NCBI RefSeq assembly: GCF_000466385.1
Contig: NZ_KE952751.1
Span: 1 to 42,050 of the forward strand
Length of the DNA: 42,050 nt
DNA from: Aneurinibacillus aneurinilyticus ATCC 12856
GTDB lineage: Bacteria > Bacillota > Bacilli > Aneurinibacillales > Aneurinibacillaceae
Direction: 5' to 3'
Position 1 is the first letter of the stretch; each line of letters starts with the position of its first letter. The translations under genes were made by a program, and so were the position numbers. Positions 27,984 to 36,949 of this stretch are shown in pieces. The notes below the pieces were generated by a model. The model was given only the letters and a program-made list of their open reading frames with translations, was not told the DNA's origin and did not search any database.

Positions 27984-30880
27984 ATGCAAGGTTTTGGCTT
28001 CAGAACGCCTATGAAACGTTGAATTTTGCGAAACGCACGTCTTATATACTGGATGATCCGGGGGTTATATATGTTGTCATAGAAGGAACGTGTGAAGTAT
28101 ATACGGCTCCGATTCGCAACGGGCGCGTCGCAAGTATGAAGACATTTTTACTTGCCATCGGAGCGGAACAATGTATGTTTGCATTTCCTGACAGGCAAGA
28201 CGGCCATTTCGGTTTGATTGCCGATGCTTTTGCGGGAACGAAGCTGCTGAAAGTAGACTTGCATACGCTGTTCCCTCGCTTGCATGAGGATGACGGGCTT
28301 CGGATTGGGATAGCGCGCATAATTGATGAATGGCTACAAAACATAGCCGTTTCTGTCGTTACACAGCTCCCTCCGCGTCATGCGCAGCCTGTTACTGTAG
28401 AAGAAGAGACGGTCGTCTGGAAAGAGGGGCAATTCATATCGGAAAGCGGCGTTGTATGGACTAAACCGATGGCATTGGCTGTACGATGCTGGGGCAGAAA
28501 TGATTTGCCTGAGATTTCGGCCAGTCAAATTGTACCGCTGATGCGTTCGGTATGGATTGCCTCTCCGAAAGGAAATCGGCTTCAGCACATGTGTACGGCA
28601 TTATTTATGAAGGAAGACGAATTTGGCACAAGTTTACGACAGTATCATCATCTTATTCGTTTATTCATTCAGCGTAATGCAAAGGACCGGGAAGAAGCAG
28701 AGCAGACCCGGATGAGACTTCGTTCGCAACAGGACGATCTTATGATGACACAAGCGTTATCCCGTTTTTCCGCTGTGGCAGAAAAAGTTGGCCAAGAAAA
28801 GCTGCTGGCTGAATCGGAAGGCGACGAGCCGCTGCTTCGGTGCTTCCGCTGGATTGGAAAAGAGATCGGTATCGATATAAAAACCTCGCCCCAGTTAAAT
28901 GAGCTTCGGTGCAAGCTAAGACCGGAAGACATTTTTCTTGACTCTGGCGTGCGCTACCGCAAAGTTGCGTTGCGGAATGACTGGTGGAGGGAAGACAACG
29001 GTCCACTGCTGGCTTTTTGGACAGACGGCTGGCCTGTAGCCCTGCTTCCCGACAATGGACCATCTTATCACTTTCGGGATGGGATGACTGGTGAGAAAGG
29101 AAAAGTGACTGCTGAGCTTGCGACACAGATGGAAGTTTTTGCTTACGAGCTGTACCGACCATTGCCCAATAGGGCGCTACATGCAAAAGATTTATTGCGG
29201 TTCATGTTCACATCCAGAACGAAAAAAGATGGATATCGTGCGCTTTCATTCGGTCTTGTAACAGGGCTGCTGGGCATGGCTTTTCCTATCATTACAGGCA
29301 TGCTGGTAGACAAAATCATCCCGGCAGCAGAGCCGGAGCAGTTATTTTATATGCTGGTTTTATTAGCTGCGGTTTCCTTTGCCATATTTGCATGTACCGT
29401 CTCGCAGTCCTTTCTATGGCTGCGGTTATTTGGAACATCAGACGCTGCCTTGCAAAGCGCAACATGGGATCGTTTGCTTAATATGCCTGTTACATTTTTT
29501 CGCAAATATAATGCGGGCGATTTGGCAGAGCGAATTAGCGGCGTGAGTGCTTCCTTTCGGCTGTTCGCCGATTGGATTTCGGCAGGAATGTCGAATGCGC
29601 TGTTTTCGCTTGTGCAAATCATGCTGTTGCTTTGGTATCAGCCCAGACTGGCATGGCTTGCAGTTGGGTTGACCGCTATTTATGTTTTGCTATTTGCCTT
29701 AATTAGTGTGAAGCTGCGGAAATACACACAAAAAACGGCGGAACAGGAAGGTGCCGTTAGCGGACTATTTGTTCAGCTTGTAGCTAATATTCCTAAATTG
29801 CGCGTCGCGGCCGCCGAGCGGCGAGCATTTAACCGCTGGAGCAGCGCTTTTAGTATTCAGCGGTCCTTCGCTTATAAATTGCGCGAGGCAGGCAACCATC
29901 TGCAGATTATCAATAGCGGCTATCCGCTTCTTTCCAGTCTGGTGCTATTCTGGGCAGTGTCCGCGTTTGGTATTCAAATGAATCCGGGGGAGTTTGTTGC
30001 ATTTTATACGGCTTACTCGATTTTAATCGGCTCAGTCATCGGATTTTGTGCTTCCTCGCTTCCGTTGTTCGAGTTGCTTCCATTATATCAACGGATAAAG
30101 CCGTTGCTTGAAGAACAGCCAGAAACAGGAACAAGCCGAGCGGAGCCAGGGGTGCTTCGGGGAGAGATCGAGATTAGCCATATTTCCTTTGCCTATCATG
30201 CACCCTCTGGCCTGACACTTGATGATGTGTCGTTGCGGGTTCAAGCGGGAGAATATATTGCAATCGTTGGTTCTTCCGGAAGCGGGAAGTCTACTTTGCT
30301 TCGTTTGCTGCTTGGTTTTGAAATGCCGGTTGCAGGAGCTGTTTATTATGATGGAAAAGATTTAAACGGTCTGGATTTGCGGGCTGTGCGCCGTCAATGC
30401 GGCGTCGTACTACAAAACGGGCGCGTATGGTCTGGTGACATATTGCAGAATATTATTGGACAAAGCAGTGATTTGACGTTGAATGATGCATGGGATGCAG
30501 CAGAAGCTGTCGGTTTGGATCGGGATATCAACCAGCTGCCGATGGGGATGCATACGGTATTGTCTGAAGACGGCGGAACGTTTTCAGGGGGACAGCGGCA
30601 ACGCATTTTGCTTGCCCGTGCGATTGTGCATAAGCCGAAAATTGTCTTGCTCGATGAAGCGACAAGTGCCCTGGATCAGATTTCACAGGAGAAAGTGACA
30701 GAGATGCTGAAAAACATGAATGCAACCCGTATTGTCATTGCTCATCGACTTAGCACGATTGTCCATGCCGATCGAATTATCGTAATGGATAAAGGTAAAA
30801 TTGTACAGCAGGGAACATATAAGGAGCTATTGGCCAAGGAGGGACTATTCGCAAGGATGGCGAGGCGGCAAGTGGTGTGA
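27980..30880 (+). CDS. Second NHLM-type ABC exporter subunit
   Basis: A 966-residue half-transporter with a long N-terminal extension in place of a C39 peptidase. Residues 20-105 look like a degenerate cyclic-nucleotide-binding or cupin-like barrel lacking the GE...RSA pocket; residues about 105-410 form a family-specific soluble region. A six-helix permease (about 415-700) and an ABC domain follow: GSSGSGKST (about 765), FSGGQRQRILLARA (about 867), VLLDEATSALDQ, VIAHRLS. In NHLM clusters this protein pairs with the C39 exporter, probably as a heterodimer. GTG start overlaps the upstream stop; GAAGGAGG lies seven bases ahead. Last gene of the operon. Confidence 0.9.
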   Translation: MNARFWLQNAYETLNFAKRTSYILDDPGVIYVVIEGTCEVYTAPIRNGRVASMKTFLLAIGAEQCMFAFPDRQDGHFGLIADAFAGTKLLKVDLHTLFPRLHEDDGLRIGIARIIDEWLQNIAVSVVTQLPPRHAQPVTVEEETVVWKEGQFISESGVVWTKPMALAVRCWGRNDLPEISASQIVPLMRSVWIASPKGNRLQHMCTALFMKEDEFGTSLRQYHHLIRLFIQRNAKDREEAEQTRMRLRSQQDDLMMTQALSRFSAVAEKVGQEKLLAESEGDEPLLRCFRWIGKEIGIDIKTSPQLNELRCKLRPEDIFLDSGVRYRKVALRNDWWREDNGPLLAFWTDGWPVALLPDNGPSYHFRDGMTGEKGKVTAELATQMEVFAYELYRPLPNRALHAKDLLRFMFTSRTKKDGYRALSFGLVTGLLGMAFPIITGMLVDKIIPAAEPEQLFYMLVLLAAVSFAIFACTVSQSFLWLRLFGTSDAALQSATWDRLLNMPVTFFRKYNAGDLAERISGVSASFRLFADWISAGMSNALFSLVQIMLLLWYQPRLAWLAVGLTAIYVLLFALISVKLRKYTQKTAEQEGAVSGLFVQLVANIPKLRVAAAERRAFNRWSSAFSIQRSFAYKLREAGNHLQIINSGYPLLSSLVLFWAVSAFGIQMNPGEFVAFYTAYSILIGSVIGFCASSLPLFELLPLYQRIKPLLEEQPETGTSRAEPGVLRGEIEISHISFAYHAPSGLTLDDVSLRVQAGEYIAIVGSSGSGKSTLLRLLLGFEMPVAGAVYYDGKDLNGLDLRAVRRQCGVVLQNGRVWSGDILQNIIGQSSDLTLNDAWDAAEAVGLDRDINQLPMGMHTVLSEDGGTFSGGQRQRILLARAIVHKPKIVLLDEATSALDQISQEKVTEMLKNMNATRIVIAHRLSTIVHADRIIVMDKGKIVQQGTYKELLAKEGLFARMARRQVV

Positions 30881-30898
30881 AATAGCACATCTTTATAT

Positions 30899-30919
30899 AA
30901 ATAATCAACACCCTTGATA
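30899..30919 (+). repeat. Dispersed ATAATCAA motif, copy 3
   Basis: AAATAATCAACACCCTTGATA, nineteen bases after the exporter stop codon. The 16-mer ATAATCAACACCCTTG recurs inverted at 41998-42013. It starts 33 bases before the Crp-type site, eleven bases (one helix turn) further than in copy 2. Confidence 0.55.
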
Positions 30920-30931
30920 AATAATATATTT

Positions 30932-30974
30932 TGTGAATACAATTACAGATTTTACTATACAGCCCCCATACAAT
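30932..30974 (+). promoter_or_regulatory. Crp-type site and promoter of a short transcript
   Basis: TGTGAATACAATTACA (30932-30947) fits TGTRA-N6-TTACA. The -10 hexamer TACAAT (30969-30974) begins 37 bases from its start; start of transcription is predicted near 30981 and the operator centre at -41.5. Confidence 0.7.
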
Positions 30975-30980
30975 AAAGCT

Positions 30981-31067
30981 GTGCAAGATGATATAAAGAA
31001 GGAGGAAGTGCCGGAAGGTTTCAAGACATCCCCCTATCACACAAGCGTGGTATGGGGACCTTTTTTT
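30981..31067 (+). ncRNA. Predicted 87-nt terminated RNA (sRNA or attenuated leader)
   Basis: It starts at the predicted Crp-dependent start and ends at a strong terminator (31029-31058 plus seven T). It has a purine-rich AAGAAGGAGGAAG segment and a C-rich stretch CATCCCCC that is part of the terminator stem. A frame running through this region (30933-31115) opens inside the operator and crosses the terminator, so I do not call it a gene. Either a stand-alone small RNA or a leader that attenuates the GNAT gene at 31102. Confidence 0.4.
31029..31067 (+). terminator. Terminator upstream of the GNAT gene
   Basis: Stem TCCCCCTATCAC (31029-31040) with GTGGTATGGGGA (31047-31058), one mismatch and one G-T pair, loop ACAAGC, then CC and seven T. 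Confidence 0.8.
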
Positions 31068-31101
31068 AAAAAAAACTATTTCACGTTCGGAGTGAAGCTA
31101 T

Positions 31102-31983
31102 ATGCTAGAACTTAAGCTGTTAACGCCTGAAAGTGCCAAGCCGTACAAGACATTTACGTACCAAAGCTTTCGTGAGAAAATTATAGATTTTGCCGTTTCG
31201 CCAGAAGTTCGGCCGATTGTTGTCGGTGCCAGTTTTATGGGGAATCCCGTAGGTCTAATTGTTGCAGGATGCGATCGGAAGGGAGCAACTGCTAACGTCG
31301 TCTCTATTTTTGTACAGCAATCATTTCGTAATATAGGTATTGGTACAGCTTTAATGAACTATTTATTGGATTATTTACAATCAGAAAAATTTTTGAAGGT
31401 TATTATTCAATATTATGGACTTACCAACATCCATATACTAGAAAAAATACTGGAGAAATCGGGATGGGAACCCCCGCAGCTTTATAGCCGTTATTACCGT
31501 CTTGAGTTGAAGAACCTCGTTGGATTCAGGTGGATGGATAGAATGAAGCTACCGCCCCCTTATCGCTTAGTCTCATGGGGAGATGTTTCCAGGGAGGAGA
31601 GGGAGCAGGTCAAAAACTTGGATGAGGCTGGTTACCGGAGCTACTACGATCCTTCTGAAAATGAAAAGGCAGTTGTGGACACATGTAGCTATTTCTTGAA
31701 AGAAAAGGACACGATTATCGGGTGGTCCATTGTAGAACGCCATCTGGAAGATACGTTGCTATATCGTGTGCTTTATGTTCGTGAAGCTTACCGTGACAAG
31801 GGTCTCGGCCTCGTGCTGGCAGCAAAAACGGCGCATGGCGCATTGGCGTCACGCATACCGTATGGTGTTATCCAAATCGTGGCGACAAATGAAAGGATGC
31901 AAAAAATCTATAAACGAATCATCGAACCGCTATCCCCTGTTATTACCCCATATTGGAACTGCGAAAAAGATTTGTCATCCTAA
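31102..31983 (+). CDS. Tandem GNAT acetyltransferase
   Basis: A 293-residue protein with two GNAT-like halves. The first has the acetyl-CoA loop QSFRNIGIGTAL (about residues 73-84) after a VVSIFV strand; the second has REAYRDKGLGLVLAAK (about 228-243) after YRVLYV. Both keep R/Q-x-x-G-x-G/A type loops, so both may bind acetyl-CoA. The acceptor is unknown. CGGAG about ten bases before ATG is a modest ribosome site. It is downstream of the terminated RNA, so readthrough or a separate promoter would be needed. It could modify the exported product, but this is only positional inference. Confidence 0.75.
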   Translation: MLELKLLTPESAKPYKTFTYQSFREKIIDFAVSPEVRPIVVGASFMGNPVGLIVAGCDRKGATANVVSIFVQQSFRNIGIGTALMNYLLDYLQSEKFLKVIIQYYGLTNIHILEKILEKSGWEPPQLYSRYYRLELKNLVGFRWMDRMKLPPPYRLVSWGDVSREEREQVKNLDEAGYRSYYDPSENEKAVVDTCSYFLKEKDTIIGWSIVERHLEDTLLYRVLYVREAYRDKGLGLVLAAKTAHGALASRIPYGVIQIVATNERMQKIYKRIIEPLSPVITPYWNCEKDLSS

Positions 31984-32005
31984 TGTCTCTTCCCAAAAAA
32001 TGCGT

Positions 32006-32040
32006 AAAGCCCGTATCGGTCGTTCTCTGATGCGGGCTTT
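32006..32040 (+). terminator. Terminator after the GNAT gene
   Basis: Stem AAAGCCCGTATC (32006-32017) with GATGCGGGCTTT (32029-32040), one G-T pair, followed by a T-rich tract after a few bases. Confidence 0.65.
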
Positions 32041-32147
32041 GCATATGTGTTTTTTATTTTTAGAATTTTATATATAGTGTTCTAAAGTGAATCGTTTATA
32101 ATTATGTTTGGAATAAAGTGATAGAATACTACTCAAAAGAGGAACTT

Positions 32148-35100
32148 ATGGTCATGAAAGCAGCAGGTTATCAAATCGATCAAGTGCTTTATGAAGATAC
32201 GACAAAAATCATTTGTAGAGGCTGCCGTGAATATGACAATCATCCCGTTATCATAAAGATGGGAAAAAGCGAGGCGTATTCCGCAGCCGATGCGGCGCAT
32301 TACGTCGCAGAATTTGAAGCTTTCCGCCGGATGCAGGTGCGGGGGATAATCCAGCCTTTGTCTCTGGAAAGAAACGGGTTGTCCTATATTCTTGTTTCTG
32401 AGGCTGTAGCTGGTATAACGCTGCGTTCTTACCTGGCAATGCAGCGACCGTCGATCAAGGAATTTTTACAGATTGCCATTCGATTAGCTAATGTTGTGGA
32501 ACACCTGCATCAATCATCCGTTATTCATAAAGATTTAAAACCGGATACAATAATGATAGAAATAGACACCATGCAAGTCTGCCTTATTGATTTCGGGAAT
32601 GCTGTCTTCGTATCTGCCCATGATCAAATACAGGATGTCGGAGCATTACAGGGAGAGCTTGCGTATATGTCGCCGGAGATGACCGGTCGGTTAAACCGGG
32701 CCATAGATTATCGTACCGACTTGTATTCCCTGGGCATGATATTTTACGAAATGCTGACGGGGCAGCTTCCGTTTCAGGCACACGATCCGATCGAATGGAT
32801 TCATGCACATATCGCCAGAATACCTATGCCGATTGAGGCGATTATTCCAGAGATCCCGCATGTAGTGTCCCAAATTGTCATGAAATTGATAAGTAAGAAT
32901 GCGGAGGAGCGCTATCAAAGTGCTTATAGTTTACAAGCGGATTTGGAGCATTGTTTTACCCAATGGATGGCGACAGGGACCATGACTGATTTTCCGCTTG
33001 GACGCAGCGAAGGAATCGGTATTTTCCAAATGAACCCTGATTTGTATGGCAGAGAGGAGGAGATAGCCTTTATTGAGGATGCATATCGCTGTGCCTGCCT
33101 TGGCTCAACAGAAGTGATTCTAATTTCAGGTCCTGCTGGAATCGGCAAAACAGCTTTGGTCAGGGAGATACGGCAGACCTTAACCGATCAGCAAGGGTAT
33201 TTCATCTCGGGTAAGTTCGAACAGCTTTATCGGGATGTGCCGTATGCGCCTTTGATTGAAGCTTTTCGCGAACTGGTCCGGCAAATTCTGAGTGAAGATG
33301 AAACACATATTCTAGAGTGGAAAAAAAAGCTTGGTAACGCACTTGGATTGAATGCTGCTGTTATAACGGATATGATCCCGGAAGTAAAAATGCTTATAGG
33401 TAATGTTCCACCTGTAGAGGTGCTTTCTTCTACAGAAGCCAGGCATCGATTTCAACTCGTATTTCGCAATTTCATTCAGGCGTTTACCCGCAAAAACTGT
33501 CCGCTTATCTTATTTTTGGACGATTTGCAGTGGGCGGATTCAGCATCGCTTGCAATGATACATTCGTTCGTTACTGCTCCAGAGAGCGAATGCCTTCTTT
33601 TAATCGCAGCCTACCGGGATTACGACGTTAATCGTATGTATCCGTTTACTCTAAAAATAGAAGAGATTAAACAATCCGGCGTTGGGGTACATCAGCTTCC
33701 TCTTGCGGCATTGACACCTGCTGATCTTAATCAGATGGTGGCTGACACGCTGCGAAGCGTACCGGAACATACCGCTATGCTCACCGAATTGCTATATGCT
33801 AAAACAGCAGGGAATCCATTTTATTTTAAGGAATTATTCAAGTCTATTTATGACGAAAATATGCTTGTCTACAGTCTAGAGCAAGGAATATGGAAGTGGG
33901 ATGTTGAACGGATTCAATCCAAGGAGACGGCAGCCGGTTTGCTGGATTTCATGCTTCGTAAAATTAAAAAGCTTCCAGATAGAGTCCAAACGGTTTTATC
34001 ATGGGCGGCCTGTCTTGGAAGCCAGTTCGATTTTGAATTGCTGGCAAAAGTAGGGAACTTGTCATTGGATGAACTTGCGTCCGACTTGTGGGTCGGGGTG
34101 AGAGAAGGACTTGTGTTTCCGGTGGAATATACAGTTAGCTCAAATGGAATGGAGATGGGGCATAATCAGGTAGTGAATGGGCCAGGGGCAGCTTTATGGC
34201 ATGAATGGAGAGAAGAACAAAGAAAGTTTTTGTTTGGATTTCTGCATGACCGTATCCGGCAGGCAGCCTATTCGCTTTTAAATGAAGAGGAACGGCAACG
34301 TTTCCACTGGAAAGTCGGAAGATACCTACTGGAAGAAAACGAAAACTCTGTATTTGTTGCGGATTTATTTGAGCAGGCTAAACATCTTAATCTTGGTGCA
34401 GTATGTATTACGGAAGATGCTGAAAGACTGCGGGTAATGGAAGTAAATCTTGCCGCAGGTAGAAAGACGAGAGCAGCATCCGCCTACGATGCAGCTGTTC
34501 AGCTATTCCGGGAGGGAACAGCACACACTACGGAAAAGGACTGGGAAGAACAATTCGATTTATGCTTTGCATTGTACTTGGAGCAGATGGAATGTGAGTA
34601 TTTGTGCGGGGAATTCACAAGGGCAGAGCATCTGGCTGAACAGTTGAGGCAGCGTTCACGCAATCGGCTTGACCGAGCGGCGGTTTGCAAGGTAATTGCT
34701 ATACAGTACGTTAATTTAGGGAAATATGCTGAGGCAATTTCGTTAGGTTTGCAAATGCTAGAAGAGTTCGATATTTCCTTCGCACCGAAACCCGGACGTG
34801 CGGTTATCATGAGAGAAATACTGTTAGCCAAATGGCAATTAGGTAGCAAGTTCGAGCGCTTATACGATCTTCCAGAAATGCAGAATCAAGACATGAAAGC
34901 GGCTATAGATCTTATGTTTACGATTGCGGCACCGTCCTTCTTCTCCAATAAAGAAATTTTCACCGTATTGATGTCAAGGTCTGTCCGTTTGTCTGTAAAG
35001 TACGGCATATGCCCGGTTTCATCAGCCGCCTTTGCAGCATTCGGCATGGTATTGGGATTTGGGATGGGAGATTACAAGAATGGGTATCGCCTAGGAGAGA

Positions 35101-36938
35101 TCGGCCTTGCTCTATCAGAACGATTCAATATCACTTCCGTCAAAAGCAAGACGTATGTAATATTTGGCATTATTTCGATATGGGTAAAGCATGCGAGAGA
35201 AGGGGAAGTCTATTTAGAGCAAGCGCTGCAGTTTGCGCTGGAATCGGGGGATTATGTATTTGCCGGTTACGCTATGGGCGGACATGTGAACTCTTTGTAT
35301 ACAAGAATGCGGCTGGATGATCTGGAACGTAAAATCACCAACTATTTAGAAATCCTTGAAGACACGAAAGACGAATTTGTTATTGATAATTTTCATTTGT
35401 TTAAGCAATGGATTTTGGCTCTTCGAGGGAATACAGAGCATCCGGTTTCATTTGATACGGCAGATTTCAAAGAGTCTTATTTTTTGAATAAAATATCCAA
35501 GGAACAGTTCATGGCTACTACTATGTTCCAGTATTATACATATATCGTGCAGCTTCATTACTTTAACGGATCATATATCCAGGCTATGGAGTGCGCCGAT
35601 GCCGCCCGTCAGTTCGAATTCTATGGGACGCATCTTCCTCATTTAATCGAATGCTATTTCTACGAATCGCTTGCAATTGCTGCATGCTACAACGAACGTC
35701 GAACTTCTGACAGAAAGAGAATGATGCGCCGTTTTACCGATAATTATAAGCGAATGCGCAAATGGGCGGGGAATGCTCCAGAGAACTGTTTACACAAGCT
35801 ACAAATACTTGAAGCCGAGATGGCGCGAATATCGGAAACAAATGATAGAGCCATGCAATTGTATGAACAGGCAGTCCACTCTGCCACGGAAAACGAATAT
35901 ATACAAAATGTAGCGATTGCTATGGAGAGGGCTGCCTATTTTTACCGTGCAAACGGGATCGAGAGAACAGCGAACGTCTATGCTTTTGGTGCGTATGATG
36001 CATACCGGACATGGGGTGCTACAGCAAAGGCAAAACAAGTGCTGGAGCGGTTTCCAGATTGTGCGAAACATGAGAACACCAAAGTAGAGCAGGCATCGGT
36101 GCATGCAGAAAAAGCACCGGATTTTACGGGGGAACGTATCCGTCGTTCCCCTAATGAAAACGAAGAAGTAAACGCTGAGCTGGATTTAAAGACTATTGTT
36201 AAGGCTTCACAAAGTATGTCGGAAGAAATAGATTTACGTCAATTGTTGCATCGGCTACTCCGGTTAATCATCGAAAATGCTGGTGCACAGAGAGGCTATA
36301 TCATTGTAAAGAAGGATGATATGTTTGATGTAGCGGTTGCTTTGAATATGGAAGTGAATCCGGCAGTTTTTTCAGAATCAAGTCCTCTGAAGCAGAGCCA
36401 AGGTATTTCCGAAGCCATTGTTCGCTACGTATTCCGTACAGGTGAAACAATTATTCTCGATTGTGCTTCCAAGGAAGGAATATTCGCTACGGATCCATAT
36501 GTCTCCCGCCACGGTATGCGTTCAGTTCTCTGTATACCGATTATGGTCCAGGGAGAAAGAAACGGCGTTTTGTATTTGGTTAACGATGCAACAGAAAGAG
36601 CCTTTGCTTTAGCTCGGCCGGAAGTTCTGCATATGCTGTCAGCCCAGGTTATTTATGTAAATAAGCTGCTTTATTCTTTTGGCGATACAAGCATCTCTGT
36701 ACAGAACTCTCCTAACAATTCGGCTGAGAGCATGATAGAACCTCTGACTGATCGGGAGTTGGAAGTGTTAAATTTAATCGCTCTGGGATTGTCGAACAAA
36801 GAAATCGCCGAACAGCTGGTGATTGCGGTAGGTACGGTTAAATATCATGTGAAGAACATTTTTGGGAAGCTTAATGTGAAGCGGCGTACGATGGCGGTTG
36901 CAGAAGCAAAAAAATATAAATTGATTCAAGATCAATAA
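32148..36938 (+). CDS. Giant kinase-AAA-GAF-LuxR signalling protein
   Basis: About 1,596 residues. An N-terminal Ser/Thr kinase-like domain (1-265; catalytic loop HKDLKPDTIM about residue 126, LIDFGNAV about 146), an AAA/STAND ATPase (Walker A GPAGIGKT about 327, Walker B LILFLDDLQWAD), a long TPR-like helical region (about 650-1300), a GAF domain (about 1345-1510) and a C-terminal LuxR winged-helix domain (LTDRELEVLNLIALGLSNKEIAEQL). It would integrate a small ligand and phosphorylation to control transcription. Kinase key residues are present although HRD is HKD. The frame opens at GTG 32118; I prefer ATG 32148 after AAGAGGA. Targets are unknown; it sits alone downstream of the export island. 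Confidence 0.85.
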   Translation: MVMKAAGYQIDQVLYEDTTKIICRGCREYDNHPVIIKMGKSEAYSAADAAHYVAEFEAFRRMQVRGIIQPLSLERNGLSYILVSEAVAGITLRSYLAMQRPSIKEFLQIAIRLANVVEHLHQSSVIHKDLKPDTIMIEIDTMQVCLIDFGNAVFVSAHDQIQDVGALQGELAYMSPEMTGRLNRAIDYRTDLYSLGMIFYEMLTGQLPFQAHDPIEWIHAHIARIPMPIEAIIPEIPHVVSQIVMKLISKNAEERYQSAYSLQADLEHCFTQWMATGTMTDFPLGRSEGIGIFQMNPDLYGREEEIAFIEDAYRCACLGSTEVILISGPAGIGKTALVREIRQTLTDQQGYFISGKFEQLYRDVPYAPLIEAFRELVRQILSEDETHILEWKKKLGNALGLNAAVITDMIPEVKMLIGNVPPVEVLSSTEARHRFQLVFRNFIQAFTRKNCPLILFLDDLQWADSASLAMIHSFVTAPESECLLLIAAYRDYDVNRMYPFTLKIEEIKQSGVGVHQLPLAALTPADLNQMVADTLRSVPEHTAMLTELLYAKTAGNPFYFKELFKSIYDENMLVYSLEQGIWKWDVERIQSKETAAGLLDFMLRKIKKLPDRVQTVLSWAACLGSQFDFELLAKVGNLSLDELASDLWVGVREGLVFPVEYTVSSNGMEMGHNQVVNGPGAALWHEWREEQRKFLFGFLHDRIRQAAYSLLNEEERQRFHWKVGRYLLEENENSVFVADLFEQAKHLNLGAVCITEDAERLRVMEVNLAAGRKTRAASAYDAAVQLFREGTAHTTEKDWEEQFDLCFALYLEQMECEYLCGEFTRAEHLAEQLRQRSRNRLDRAAVCKVIAIQYVNLGKYAEAISLGLQMLEEFDISFAPKPGRAVIMREILLAKWQLGSKFERLYDLPEMQNQDMKAAIDLMFTIAAPSFFSNKEIFTVLMSRSVRLSVKYGICPVSSAAFAAFGMVLGFGMGDYKNGYRLGEIGLALSERFNITSVKSKTYVIFGIISIWVKHAREGEVYLEQALQFALESGDYVFAGYAMGGHVNSLYTRMRLDDLERKITNYLEILEDTKDEFVIDNFHLFKQWILALRGNTEHPVSFDTADFKESYFLNKISKEQFMATTMFQYYTYIVQLHYFNGSYIQAMECADAARQFEFYGTHLPHLIECYFYESLAIAACYNERRTSDRKRMMRRFTDNYKRMRKWAGNAPENCLHKLQILEAEMARISETNDRAMQLYEQAVHSATENEYIQNVAIAMERAAYFYRANGIERTANVYAFGAYDAYRTWGATAKAKQVLERFPDCAKHENTKVEQASVHAEKAPDFTGERIRRSPNENEEVNAELDLKTIVKASQSMSEEIDLRQLLHRLLRLIIENAGAQRGYIIVKKDDMFDVAVALNMEVNPAVFSESSPLKQSQGISEAIVRYVFRTGETIILDCASKEGIFATDPYVSRHGMRSVLCIPIMVQGERNGVLYLVNDATERAFALARPEVLHMLSAQVIYVNKLLYSFGDTSISVQNSPNNSAESMIEPLTDRELEVLNLIALGLSNKEIAEQLVIAVGTVKYHVKNIFGKLNVKRRTMAVAEAKKYKLIQDQ

Positions 36939-36949
36939 TAGCGTCGGTT

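Noticed and set aside
30933-31115. 60-codon frame between the exporter and GNAT genes, a possible cargo peptide
   Set aside because: Its GTG lies inside the Crp-type operator, there is no ribosome site, and it runs through a strong terminator. A shorter GTG start has AAGGAGG only two bases away.
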